Shown: positions 43,655-52,394 of the stretch, piece after piece
Numbering within the stretch: position 1 is the first letter of the stretch
Layout of the letters: each line of letters starts with the position of its first letter
DNA from: a bacterium
Lineage (GTDB): Bacteria > Armatimonadota > Zipacnadia > Zipacnadales > UBA11051
Direction of reading: 5' to 3'
DNA length: 64,000 nt
Assembly: GCA_021372615.1 (NCBI GenBank)
Contig: JAJFUB010000074.1
Coordinates: forward strand, 46,164-110,163
The notes under the pieces: model-generated
Told to the model about the DNA's origin: nothing
The model's input: only the letters and a program-made list of their open reading frames with translations
Database searches by the model: none
Program-made: the position numbers and the translations under genes

Positions 43655-45262
43655 TCACCTGATCCTTCCGCCATGCGCCTGGACGGCCGGTTGCACCCCC
43701 TGGTAGTCATACCCGATGAAGATGGGCTTCGGCTCCAGCGTGACGGTGCGGATGTCGCCGATGGCGATGGCGCGGCGCCAGGCGGCCGGGTCGGCGCCCA
43801 GGAGAATGGCAGGCCGGCCCCGCAGTGTCGGGGCGGTCATGTCGGTATCCGCCCAGAAGTCGTACGTGTTGCGGCGCCAGCCCAGGTAGCTGGCCGCGCA
43901 GTAGACGCTCGGATGGTCCGGGAGATAGAAGGCCATCTGGCTGGCGGTCAGGTAGGTCTTGGCGATGATGAGCGGCTCGCGGCCGGTCTCGGCGCGGACC
44001 TGCTGCCGCAGTTGGTCTACCTGCGCCGCCATCTGGTGTGCCCCCCAGAAGCGCTCGAGGGGCATGGCCCGGCCGATCACCGGGAGCTGCGCCATCTGGA
44101 TCGGGCAGGAGGTGACGAGATAGGCGAACACGCCGAACCCGAGGCTCCACTTCCAGGCGCGCCGGAGGAGGGGCGTCCAGGCCCCGGCGCGGCAGGCCTG
44201 CGCGGTGTACAGCCCCGCTAGCACCGCCAGGGGCGGATAGCCCGCCAGCGCCCAGTTCCCCTCCGAGCGCGTCGCGGCCGTCGCCGCCAGGAAGAAGAGA
44301 ATGATGACACCGGCGCTGCACAGCAGAAGCAGGTGCGTGTCCCAGGCCTCCGCGTCCTGCCGGCGGCGACGCCACGCGGCGGCGAGACCCGCGGCGATCA
44401 GCACCGCCGCCGCGGGCCCGACAAGCGCGATCTGCGCACCGATGTAGCTCAGCGGCCATTCGGGACTCCACTGACGCTTCGCGGTGTCGGTCGGTGTGTT
44501 CATGTGGCCGCGCAAGTAGGTGATCGTGGGCCAGCCCTCCTGCTGGTTCCAGACCCAGATCGGGGCGATGGCCGCAACGAAGATGATGATGCTCAGGGCC
44601 AGGCCCACCCACAGGCGGGCGTCCCACCGGAACGTGCGCCGCTGCAGGAGCGAGTACAGCACCAGCCCTGGCACCAGCAGGACGATCGTGTACTTGAGCA
44701 GGAAGCCCAGCCCCAGCGCCAGCCCGAGCACTGCCCACCAGCCCAGCGGGAACCCGCCCGCCCGGTGGGCGCGGACGATCAGCCACAGCGCGAACGTCGC
44801 CCCCAGCCAACAGGCGATGTACAGGGGGTCATAGGTAATGAGCACGGACCACAGGGCGGTCAGCGGGAACAGCAGGAAGAGGGCCGCCGAGAAGAAGCCG
44901 GCGCGCTCGTCGCCCGAGACGCGGAGGGCCATCCGCCCCACCAGCAGGGCGGTCACCGCCATGGCGATGGGCGCCGGGAAGCGCAGGCCCCACTCGACAT
45001 CGCCAAACAGCGCCTGCGCCGCCGCCACGACCGCCGCGATGCCGGGCCCCGAGTAGTGATACGAGAGCTGTAGCCGCCGGGCGCACTCCCAGTAGTTGGC
45101 CTCATCGCCCAGCAGGTCCGCCTGCAGGAAGAAGCGCAGGTTGACCAGGCGCCAGACCAGCCACAGGGCGACCATGAGCAGCGTCAGCCGCCACGTCGCC
45201 CAGGCGCAGGCCGGCGGGGGCTGGGGGTCTCCATGGGGTGACAGGGGCGGGCTGTCGGTCAT
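43655..45262 (-). CDS. ArnT/PMT-type (GT39/GT83-like) membrane glycosyltransferase
   Basis: A 535-residue integral membrane protein with about ten helices. The first extracytoplasmic loop has LLGDEANYWE, where the acidic residues coordinate the lipid-phosphate-linked donor in this family. SYHYSGPGIAAVVAAAQALFGDVEWGLRFPAPI follows in the usual place. Such enzymes transfer a sugar from undecaprenyl-phosphate to lipid A, protein or polysaccharide. ATG 45262 is chosen because a -10-like TATACT (45313-45318, minus strand) would start transcription near 45306, which rules out the upstream ATG at 45322. It is divergent from the DUF1638 gene. Confidence 0.82.
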   Translation of the reverse strand: MTDSPPLSPHGDPQPPPACAWATWRLTLLMVALWLVWRLVNLRFFLQADLLGDEANYWECARRLQLSYHYSGPGIAAVVAAAQALFGDVEWGLRFPAPIAMAVTALLVGRMALRVSGDERAGFFSAALFLLFPLTALWSVLITYDPLYIACWLGATFALWLIVRAHRAGGFPLGWWAVLGLALGLGFLLKYTIVLLVPGLVLYSLLQRRTFRWDARLWVGLALSIIIFVAAIAPIWVWNQQEGWPTITYLRGHMNTPTDTAKRQWSPEWPLSYIGAQIALVGPAAAVLIAAGLAAAWRRRRQDAEAWDTHLLLLCSAGVIILFFLAATAATRSEGNWALAGYPPLAVLAGLYTAQACRAGAWTPLLRRAWKWSLGFGVFAYLVTSCPIQMAQLPVIGRAMPLERFWGAHQMAAQVDQLRQQVRAETGREPLIIAKTYLTASQMAFYLPDHPSVYCAASYLGWRRNTYDFWADTDMTAPTLRGRPAILLGADPAAWRRAIAIGDIRTVTLEPKPIFIGYDYQGVQPAVQAHGGRIR

Positions 45263-45312
45263 CGAGGGTGGCAGTCCTTGGGCAGGGATGAGAGGCGGTC
45301 GCCTCGCCCTGG

Positions 45313-45318
45313 AGTATA
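45313..45318 (-). promoter_or_regulatory. Probable -10 box for the ArnT-like gene
   Basis: TATACT on the minus strand, with only a weak -35 region 18 bases further upstream. It is used here mainly to decide the start codon of the gene. Confidence 0.35.
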
Positions 45319-45397
45319 CCATAGGCGGCGGGCCGAACGGCAGGTCGTTGCCCCATCAGCGGCGAACGACGCGACCTCAGGGGGGTACGGAGGCCAC

Positions 45398-46144
45398 ATG
45401 ACCCTGAAGCTGATTTCCTGCAACGTGTTCCAGCGCGAGGTGTGCCACTGCGCGGCGCACTCACCCCATGTCCTGGACATCGAGTTCGTCGAGCTGGGCG
45501 AGCACATCCACCCCGAGAAGCTGCGCGAGACGATCCAGGCAGCCATTGACCGCGCGGGCGACAGCGGGCGGCCCTATGACGCCATCCTGCTGCTATTTGG
45601 CCTGTGCGGCAACGCCGGCGTCGGCCTGCAGGCCCGCGCCATCCCGCTGGTCATGCCCCGGGCGCACGACTGCTGCACCGTGCTGCTCGGCTCGCGCGAG
45701 GTCTTCCGCGAGCACTTCGGCGACGCGCCCAGCACACCGTTCTCCTCCAGCGGCTACATGGAGCGCGGCGAGTACTTCCTGCGCGTCGAGGAGGGCGAGG
45801 CGCAGATCCACTACGGCGACGCCTACGCCGAGTACGTGGAGAAATATGGTGAGGAGAACGCGAAGTACATCTGGGAGCAGATGCACCCGGTCGGCCATGG
45901 CGACGAGAACCGCGCCGTGTTCATCGAGATCCCGGAGTTCGCCCACCTGGGCTACCTCGAGCGCTTCCGGGAGAAGTGCGCCGAGGTTGGGCGGACCTGC
46001 GTCGAGCTGCCCGGCAGCCTGCACCTGATCCAGGCGCTGCTGGCCGGTGACTGGGACGAGGCCGAGTTCCTCATCGTCCCGCCGGACCGCCAGACGGTCG
46101 GCGTCTACGACTGGAACGAGATCATCCGGTGTCAGCCGGTGTAG
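45398..46144 (+). CDS. DUF1638 domain protein
   Basis: A 248-residue cytoplasmic protein. The family features seen are LISCNVFQREVC with two Cys in the first 20 residues, ILLLFGLCGNAGVGL, and LVMPRAHDCCTVLLGSREVF, the strongly conserved central block. DUF1638 genes are often found beside corrinoid-dependent methyltransferases and URO-D-like genes; the function is not established. Conserved Cys and His residues suggest a metal or corrinoid site. The start is ATG 45398 with GGAGG 4 bases upstream, a slightly short spacing. It precedes the CocE-type hydrolase across a palindromic element. Confidence 0.82.
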   Translation: MTLKLISCNVFQREVCHCAAHSPHVLDIEFVELGEHIHPEKLRETIQAAIDRAGDSGRPYDAILLLFGLCGNAGVGLQARAIPLVMPRAHDCCTVLLGSREVFREHFGDAPSTPFSSSGYMERGEYFLRVEEGEAQIHYGDAYAEYVEKYGEENAKYIWEQMHPVGHGDENRAVFIEIPEFAHLGYLERFREKCAEVGRTCVELPGSLHLIQALLAGDWDEAEFLIVPPDRQTVGVYDWNEIIRCQPV

Positions 46145-46157
46145 GCGCTGCCGTCGT

Positions 46158-46253
46158 GTAGGGCGGGGGCTTGTACCCCGCCCATCCGTTCGGGTAGCGC
46201 CATATGGGCGGGGTACAAGCCCCCTGAGATCGCGAGCGATCTCTATGCCCTAC
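46158..46253. repeat. GTAG-to-CTAC palindromic element with a second hairpin inside one arm
   Basis: The left arm (46158-46185) begins GTAGGGCGGGGGCTTGTACC. Its partner (46204-46253) repeats it inverted but is interrupted by the smaller palindrome GAGATCGCGAGCGATCTC (46226-46243) before the final GCCCTAC. The element separates the DUF1638 and CocE-type genes. Confidence 0.65.
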
Positions 46254-46268
46254 AGAGGGGTGTCCTCC

Positions 46269-47945
46269 ATGGCCAGTTTCGCCCGCGACTGCCGGTTGCT
46301 GCGCCATGTCCCCGTGCCGATGCGCGACGGCGTCGCCCTGGCCACGACCGTCTACCTGCCCGAGGCTGAGGGCGCTTACCCGACCGTGCTCGTACGGACG
46401 GCCTACAACCGCGTGCCGATGCAGGGGGTGGAGTACGCCCGGCGGGGGATGGCCTTCGTCGTGCAGGATGTGCGCGGGCGCTATGGCTCGGGCGGGGACT
46501 TCTACCCCTTCATCCACGAGGCGCAAGACGGCGAGGACACGCTCAACTGGCTGGTGGCCCAGCCGTGGTGCAACGGCCGGGTGGGCATGTTCGGCGACTC
46601 GTACCTGGCGGCCACGCAGTTCTACGCCGCCAACACCGGCCATCCCGCGCTGGTGGCGCTCACCCCCCGCTTCATGGCCGGCGACTGTTTCAAGCGCGCG
46701 TACTACTGCGACGGGGCCTTCAGCCTCGGCCTGACCTGGAGCTGGCTCACCTTCGAGTGCTCCGCCCGCACGTCGGAGGCAGCGCTCATGCCTCTGTACG
46801 ATGTGCGGGGGTTGCTCGAATCGCTGCCACTGCTCGACCTGGACGAGCGCAGCGGCGCGGGCGTCGTACCGTGGTGGCGTGACTACGCGGGTCACACGCG
46901 GTATGACGAGCAGTGGGAGCCGCTGAATGTCCGCCAGGACTTCGCGAACGTGCGGGCGCCGACGCTGCTCATTGGTGGCTGGTATGACTACTACGCGGGG
47001 GAGACGCTCCGCAACTTCGCGGCCCTGCGCGCGGCCGCGCCGACGCCGGAGCTGCGCGACAGCCACCGGGTGCTCGTCGGTCCGTGGACGCATGGCGTGA
47101 GCAGCGTCACGACCCTCGGCGAGTTGGACTTCGGCCCGGCGGCGCTGACGGAGAACGAGGCGACGAGACGCTGGCTGGAAGGGCTGCTGCACGGCAAGTC
47201 GCCGGCGGACGTGCAGCCCGCCCCCCTCCGGCTCTTCGTCATGGGCCGAAACGAGTGGCGCGACGAAGGGGAATGGCCGATGGCGCGGACGCGGGTCCAG
47301 GACTGGCACCTGCGCGCCGGTGGACGACTGACGCGCGAGGCGCCCGGCGACGAGCCGCCGGATGAGTATGACTATGACCCCGCCGACCCGGCGCCCACGC
47401 GCGGCGGCAACCACTCGATCGGGCCGTACAACCCCGGCCTGTACGAGATGGCGCCGCCGGGACCGTACGACCAGCGCGCCGTTGAGGCGCGGGCGGACGT
47501 GCTGACCTACACGTCAGAGGTGCTGGAGGAGGACCTGGAGGTCACGGGAACGGTGACGATGACGCTGTTCGCCGCGTCATCGGCGCCGGACACGGACTTC
47601 GTGGCGCGACTGTGCGACGTCTACCCCGACGGCCGCTCGATCAACATCACCGAGGGCGTGATCCGCGCGCGCTTCCGCGAGGACCTCTGGGGCGCACCGC
47701 GTCTGATGGAACCCGGGACAGTCGTCGAGTTCACGATTGGTCTCGATGCCACGAGCAACGTCTTCCTGGCCGGCCACCGCATCCGTCTCGCCATCACCAG
47801 CAGCAACTTCCCGCTGTGGGACCGCAACCTCAACACCGGCGGCGATCAAGTGACGGAGACACTGTGGCAGGTGGCGCACCAGACGGTCTGCCACAACGCC
47901 ACGCGCCCGTCGCGGGTGAGGCTACCGGTACTCCCCGCGCGCTAG
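46269..47945 (+). CDS. CocE/NonD-family hydrolase (X-Pro dipeptidyl-peptidase S15-like)
   Basis: A 558-residue enzyme. The N-terminal alpha/beta hydrolase domain has RDGVALATTVYLP, VVQDVRGRYGSGG and the nucleophile Ser111 in GMFGDSYLAATQ. Asp and His partners are likely in GGWYDYYAGETL and VGPWTHGVSS. The C-terminal half is the jelly-roll typical of the family (TYTSEVLEEDLEVTGTVTMTLF, then IRLAITSSNFPLWDRNLNTGG). Members hydrolyse esters, beta-lactam precursors or X-Pro peptides. GAGGGG at 46255-46260 favours ATG 46269; an ATG at 46245 is possible but less well supported. Confidence 0.87.
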   Translation: MASFARDCRLLRHVPVPMRDGVALATTVYLPEAEGAYPTVLVRTAYNRVPMQGVEYARRGMAFVVQDVRGRYGSGGDFYPFIHEAQDGEDTLNWLVAQPWCNGRVGMFGDSYLAATQFYAANTGHPALVALTPRFMAGDCFKRAYYCDGAFSLGLTWSWLTFECSARTSEAALMPLYDVRGLLESLPLLDLDERSGAGVVPWWRDYAGHTRYDEQWEPLNVRQDFANVRAPTLLIGGWYDYYAGETLRNFAALRAAAPTPELRDSHRVLVGPWTHGVSSVTTLGELDFGPAALTENEATRRWLEGLLHGKSPADVQPAPLRLFVMGRNEWRDEGEWPMARTRVQDWHLRAGGRLTREAPGDEPPDEYDYDPADPAPTRGGNHSIGPYNPGLYEMAPPGPYDQRAVEARADVLTYTSEVLEEDLEVTGTVTMTLFAASSAPDTDFVARLCDVYPDGRSINITEGVIRARFREDLWGAPRLMEPGTVVEFTIGLDATSNVFLAGHRIRLAITSSNFPLWDRNLNTGGDQVTETLWQVAHQTVCHNATRPSRVRLPVLPAR

Positions 47946-47956
47946 CGGCGTGGCGT

Positions 47957-48709
47957 CTACCGAATCGAGAACCCCGCCGTCACCACCGCCACAATCTCCT
48001 TGTCAAGCGTGCTCGTGTCGTAGGTTCCCTCGGCGCTCTCGGAGGTGGTGTAGGCCGGAATGATGCGCATGACGCCCATCTGGGCATAGCGCACCCCGGC
48101 CACGCGGCAGCCGCTATTGCGGGCAACCTGGTCGGCGCGCTGCCGCGCATCCTTGGCCGCCTCGGCCAGCATCTCCACCTTCAGCTCTCCCAGCTTCGTG
48201 TACAGGTACTCCGGGGCCAGCGACTCGATCTCCACGCCACCGCCCATCAGGTCGGTCGCGCTGCGAGCGAGCTTGTCCACCAACTCGACCTGCTGGGACT
48301 GCACGACGACTTCTTGCGTCAGGCGGTAGCCGGTGACCGGGCGGTAGACCGAGTTCTCATAGTCGGCCTGTCCCTTGGGCAGCGGCGCATAGAAGGTCTG
48401 CGTCTCGGTCGGCGACAGCGTTACCTCCTCGGCCTTCAGTCCGTGCTTGAGCAGGTACTCCTGGGTCTTCTGCACCCCGGCGCGGAGCGTCTTGTACGCC
48501 TGATCCATCTTGGCGTCACGCGCCGCGATGCGCGCGTGCCACGTGATCAGGTCGGAGCGAATGATCTTGCGGGCCGACCCGGTGATGCGGATGCTGTCAT
48601 CGCGCGTCTTGATGCGCACGATCCCCTGCGTCACCACCACCGTGCAGGCAACGAGGGCGACCCCCACGACCCCGGCCACAATGATCGGGCTATAGCGTGA
48701 GACGTCCAT
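47957..48709 (-). CDS. SIMPL-domain (DUF541) membrane-anchored protein
   Basis: A 250-residue protein with an N-terminal helix (residues 9-28, IIVAGVVGVALVACTVVVTQ) and one SIMPL domain outside the membrane. The domain begins IRITGSARKIIRSDLITWHARI and contains YRLTQEVVVQSQQVELVDKLARSATDLMGGGVEIESL, the conserved middle, and AEAAKDARQRADQVARNSG. Related proteins form ring-like assemblies in the periplasm and are tied to envelope stress or oxidative protection; no precise role is known. AGGAGG lies 8 bases before the ATG. It follows the beta-helix gene at 48743 by about 30 bases on the same strand. Confidence 0.85.
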   Translation of the reverse strand: MDVSRYSPIIVAGVVGVALVACTVVVTQGIVRIKTRDDSIRITGSARKIIRSDLITWHARIAARDAKMDQAYKTLRAGVQKTQEYLLKHGLKAEEVTLSPTETQTFYAPLPKGQADYENSVYRPVTGYRLTQEVVVQSQQVELVDKLARSATDLMGGGVEIESLAPEYLYTKLGELKVEMLAEAAKDARQRADQVARNSGCRVAGVRYAQMGVMRIIPAYTTSESAEGTYDTSTLDKEIVAVVTAGFSIR

Positions 48710-48742
48710 CGGCGTGCCTCCTGTCGGCTGAGTGGGTCTGGT

Positions 48743-50893
48743 CTACGGCACCACGACCGCTGCCCCACTGCCGTCCCCGTCCAGCGGCTTGGCCACGTCC
48801 TCGAACACGTTCTTGCGCAGCACCGTCCCGGTCGCCGTCTTGCCGACGCGGATGCCCGTGCCGGAGTGCTTGATCGTGCAGCCCTCCACCAGCGTGTCCA
48901 CCGTGTTCCCCTCGACGCGGATGTAGGAGTCGCTGTGCAGCACGTTGCGTCGGAAGACATTGCCGCGCGCTAGCGGGCCGGGGTACTGCTCGTTGCTGTT
49001 GCTTGTCGCGATGCCGAAAAAGGCCGGGCCCCAGATGCGCGCCCCGTAGCCGCTGCCCTCGGTCAGCTCGTTGTCGAGGAACTGGCTGGTCCAGGCCGGC
49101 TGCCAGCCCCAACCGTGCGGGTTCAGGCCCCAGGTGAAGAAGCCGTCAATGCGCGCGCCCTTGTTGCCGGCCACGATCACGTCGGCCGCCGACCCGTAGA
49201 GCTGCATGGCCCCGCCATCGGTGAAGGTGTTGCTGACGAAGAGGTTGCGCCCGCGGTAGGGCACGATGGAGAAGACGGACGTGTCATCGGGCGGCACGAT
49301 CCACGGGCGGTCCACCTCCCAGCTGCGCCCCGCATTCGCCGTGACGAAGCGGACCTGCCCCGCGCCTGTGCCGTCGAGGATGTAGACGGCCGCCCCGCGG
49401 TAGTCCGTGTGCGGCGTAGGCGCATAGTCCTTGAAGACCGGGTCGGCGGCCAGCGTCAGCTTCGTCCCGTCGGCGGTCGCTTTGCCGAAGTAGGCCCCGC
49501 CGCCGGCGTCGAAGGTCATGATCTCCCGGTCGCCACCGTAGACATGCTGGACGCTGTTGTGCGCCACGTAGACATCGCGCGAGAAGTTGTTCCAGTAGGT
49601 CGTGGAGCTGCAGCATACGCCCTCGATGCGGTTGCGCTCGAAGATCATGCCTAGCAGGTTCTCGCAGCCGAACATGTGGCCGCGCAGCAGGCAGTCGCTG
49701 ATGACGCCGTAGTACGGACCCTTCCCGGCGGCGAAGCCCCATGGGCCGGTGACGATCACGCGCCCCTCGCCGAAGCCGGCTGTGCGGCAGTAGAGGTCGC
49801 AGTCGGTCACGCGGAAGTTGCGGCCCTGCAGGTGGATGGCCGCCAGCGGCTCCTTCGTGGACTTCTTGGTGGTGTGGCGCGAGGCATCGGGCACGGCCCG
49901 GATCAGCACACGTCGCAGGCGCAGGCGCTCCGAAGCCGGCGTGTCGCTGATGACGCGGCGGTAGTTGAAGCAGAAGATCGCGAGGTCCTCGACGCCGAAG
50001 TCCGTGCCGCTGATCCACGACTCCGGCGGCGTCTCGGTGTTCTTGATGTAGAGCGTGGTGAGGCCCATGCCCGCGCCGCGCAGGACCGTGCCCGGCGGAA
50101 TCTCCAGCGGCGCGGTGAGGTCATGCGTCCCGCGCGGCAGTTGCACGATACCGCCACCGTTCTGCTGGGCCTGCGCGAGGGCCTCGCGGAGGGCCTGTTC
50201 GACGTTCGGCTTCTCCCCCTCCAGCTTGACCGGGAAGACGTCCTGCTTCCAGGCCACCGGTGGGATCACGCTGATCTTGCCGGCCGACTGCCATGCCAGG
50301 CGGCCGCCCCGGCCGTTGTGGACGAAGACCTCGTACGCGCCGGGCTTGACGGTCGCCGGGACAGCGGCCCCCACCGCCCAGCACGTGTTCTCACTGATCT
50401 TCAGCGCGAGCGCCTTGCCGTCGGCGCCCTGGAGCACAAGCTGCGCGCCGGGCGCCATCCCCAGGCACTTGCCGAAGGCGCGCAGCCAGCCCCCCGGCGT
50501 CGCGCGCTGTCCCTCGTCGCCCTGCAGCCACCACGGCTGCGGCGCATTCACCAGCCAGGGTTCCGACACCTCGGCGCCCTGGCGCACGCGCACGGTGTAC
50601 ACCCCGGCCTTCCAGTCCGCCGGCACGGCCGCCTTGACGCACTGCCGGCTTGCCTGCAGGGGCTTGACGGGGGTCCACTTGCTGACCGCGAGGCGGGACG
50701 CCGGTGGGGCCTGCGCCGGGGCGTCGTCGAGACGGGCCGCTTCGACGGTGGCCCCGTCGGCGAAGCCATCGCCGAGCAGCATCACCGTCTCGTCCGGGCC
50801 GACCGGGTCGGAGGCCCAGAAGATGGCGGGCTTGGCGGACGCGAGGGTGCTCAGGCAGAGGTACAACAGCAGGACTGCGGGTGTGGGGCGCAC
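48743..50893 (-). CDS. Secreted right-handed beta-helix protein (paralogue A)
   Basis: A 716-residue exported protein starting with GTG (signal MRPTPAVLLLYLCLSTLASA). The first domain has an IPT/TIG-like start, IFWASDPVGPDETVMLLGDGF. From about residue 225 a pectate-lyase-3 entry is seen (ALREALAQAQQNGGGIVQLPRGTHDL, then IPPGTVLRGAG) followed by many short strands with Asn and Gly turns, including EGNTVDTLVEGCTIKHSG. This fold holds pectate lyases, polygalacturonases and epimerases. It shares domain order and many blocks with the gene at 52395-54533. AGGAG precedes the start by about 8 bases. Confidence 0.8.
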   Translation of the reverse strand: MRPTPAVLLLYLCLSTLASAKPAIFWASDPVGPDETVMLLGDGFADGATVEAARLDDAPAQAPPASRLAVSKWTPVKPLQASRQCVKAAVPADWKAGVYTVRVRQGAEVSEPWLVNAPQPWWLQGDEGQRATPGGWLRAFGKCLGMAPGAQLVLQGADGKALALKISENTCWAVGAAVPATVKPGAYEVFVHNGRGGRLAWQSAGKISVIPPVAWKQDVFPVKLEGEKPNVEQALREALAQAQQNGGGIVQLPRGTHDLTAPLEIPPGTVLRGAGMGLTTLYIKNTETPPESWISGTDFGVEDLAIFCFNYRRVISDTPASERLRLRRVLIRAVPDASRHTTKKSTKEPLAAIHLQGRNFRVTDCDLYCRTAGFGEGRVIVTGPWGFAAGKGPYYGVISDCLLRGHMFGCENLLGMIFERNRIEGVCCSSTTYWNNFSRDVYVAHNSVQHVYGGDREIMTFDAGGGAYFGKATADGTKLTLAADPVFKDYAPTPHTDYRGAAVYILDGTGAGQVRFVTANAGRSWEVDRPWIVPPDDTSVFSIVPYRGRNLFVSNTFTDGGAMQLYGSAADVIVAGNKGARIDGFFTWGLNPHGWGWQPAWTSQFLDNELTEGSGYGARIWGPAFFGIATSNSNEQYPGPLARGNVFRRNVLHSDSYIRVEGNTVDTLVEGCTIKHSGTGIRVGKTATGTVLRKNVFEDVAKPLDGDGSGAAVVVP

Positions 50894-50923
50894 TGGGTCA
50901 CTCCTGTCTGGGCGGGGTGGACG

Positions 50924-52297
50924 CTAGCTCTGCAGGAGGGCGGTCTCCTTCGTCAGCCTCTCTAGCTCCTCCAGCGGGCAGACACCATGCGCCTCGCACG
51001 GGGCCGGGCCCAGCCCCGCCAGTCTCTTGCGGAGGTCCTTCAGCGCCTGCTTCCGCGAGGCGCCGGGCTTGATGAGCTTCTGCTTCTCGAGCAGGGCCTC
51101 AAAGTCCGCGTCGAACTGCTTCGCCCGTTCGGACACCGTGGGGGCGTGTCGCGTGATGATGGTGTGCTGGAAGCCGCGGCCTTCGGACGGCGTGACCGTC
51201 TCGGCGACGAACCAGTCGCCGGCGATCAGCGTGTTCCCCGGGTAGATTTTGTCCGAGACGATGACACGACAGAAGTCCTTGCCGAGGTCAGGGTTCTTGG
51301 CCACGAACTGTCTCATGTGCACGACGAACTCGATCAGCACCTTGATGCGCGTGCGTTCACTGCACTTGAACGCCTCGGCCTTCAGAGTCCCCTGGCGCTG
51401 GTCGCTGTCCTTGGCGGAGACCGGCGCGGACCCGTGCCGGGCCTCGGGGTGGAGGATGAGGTCGCAGCCCCCCTCGTGCACGTGCTTCTCCGTCCAGACT
51501 CGCTCGCGTCGGAAGCGCGCGCGGAGCCAGTCGGACGAACGTCGGCTCAAGCCGTCGCGGCAGCGCCAGATCCTGTCGCTGCTGGGGGCGTTCGGGAGGC
51601 TGAGGGTGCCAAACGGCGCCTCGTGCCGGATGCGTACACCCCTGGCGACACCACCCTCCTGCGTCGCGCACCGGGCCCCCTGGCGCTGCTCGGCGCTCTT
51701 GTTGTGCCGGAAAATGGCCACAAGGTGCTCGATGAGCATCAGCGTGCGGTCCTCGGGCTCCGGCGCGCACAGGACGGGCAGCGCGGTCTGCGTGCCCTGG
51801 TACAGCGCCACGGCGTCCTGGATTTCCGCCATCGTCAGCTTGGCCTGCAGCGCGGACCTCAGCTTCTCGCGCTGGTCGTCGGGCAAGGCCAGAGCGGGGG
51901 CTGTCCCACTCCCCGCGGCCGCCGTGTCGGCCGCAGTCTCGCAGCGGGCCACAGGCTCCTCGGAGATGGTCAGCGCCTGCAGCCGATCCGCCATGCCGGG
52001 CGGCAGGGCGCCAAAGGACAGGGGCAGCACAGGAGTGCCCAGGGCCATGGCATAGCCGATCTCCTGGTGCACCCACGGGCGCCCGTCCGACCCCGGCGTG
52101 AGGATCGGCAGGAACACGTGCGCGAAGGAGATCATGTCCCGCAGCTCATCGGAGAAGGACGCGCCGGGGAGGACCAGGGGGTCCCACATCGGGATGCCCC
52201 CAATCTCCCGGAGGTGCTCCTCCACGATCTCGGCAATCACCCGGTCGTCGTGGGAGTAGCTGATGAACACGCGGTAGGGGGCATGTGCTTCGGCCAT
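50924..52297 (-). CDS. TIR-domain protein with uncharacterised C-terminal region
   Basis: A 457-residue cytoplasmic protein. Residues 8-100 form a TIR domain: RVFISYSHDD, MWDPLVLPGASFSDELRDMI, and RPWVHQEIGYAMALGTPVLPLSFG. Glu79 in the W-x-x-x-E pattern (Trp75) matches the catalytic glutamate of NAD-cleaving TIR enzymes. The rest resembles no domain I know; residues about 265-420 contain AEAFKCSERTRIKVLIEFVVHMRQF and a final coiled stretch and may sense a signal. Many bacterial TIR proteins serve in antiphage defence, cutting NAD after activation. GGAGG lies 7 bases before the ATG. It sits between two paralogous beta-helix genes and reads lower in GC than they do. Confidence 0.72.
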   Translation of the reverse strand: MAEAHAPYRVFISYSHDDRVIAEIVEEHLREIGGIPMWDPLVLPGASFSDELRDMISFAHVFLPILTPGSDGRPWVHQEIGYAMALGTPVLPLSFGALPPGMADRLQALTISEEPVARCETAADTAAAGSGTAPALALPDDQREKLRSALQAKLTMAEIQDAVALYQGTQTALPVLCAPEPEDRTLMLIEHLVAIFRHNKSAEQRQGARCATQEGGVARGVRIRHEAPFGTLSLPNAPSSDRIWRCRDGLSRRSSDWLRARFRRERVWTEKHVHEGGCDLILHPEARHGSAPVSAKDSDQRQGTLKAEAFKCSERTRIKVLIEFVVHMRQFVAKNPDLGKDFCRVIVSDKIYPGNTLIAGDWFVAETVTPSEGRGFQHTIITRHAPTVSERAKQFDADFEALLEKQKLIKPGASRKQALKDLRKRLAGLGPAPCEAHGVCPLEELERLTKETALLQS

Positions 52298-52394
52298 GTC
52301 GGTTCCTCCGGGACGCGCGATGGGGGTATAGGTTCGCCCCAGGGCGAGGTACACCTGCCGGCCGAGGCGAGCCACGAGGAGGCCCGAGGGGCGG

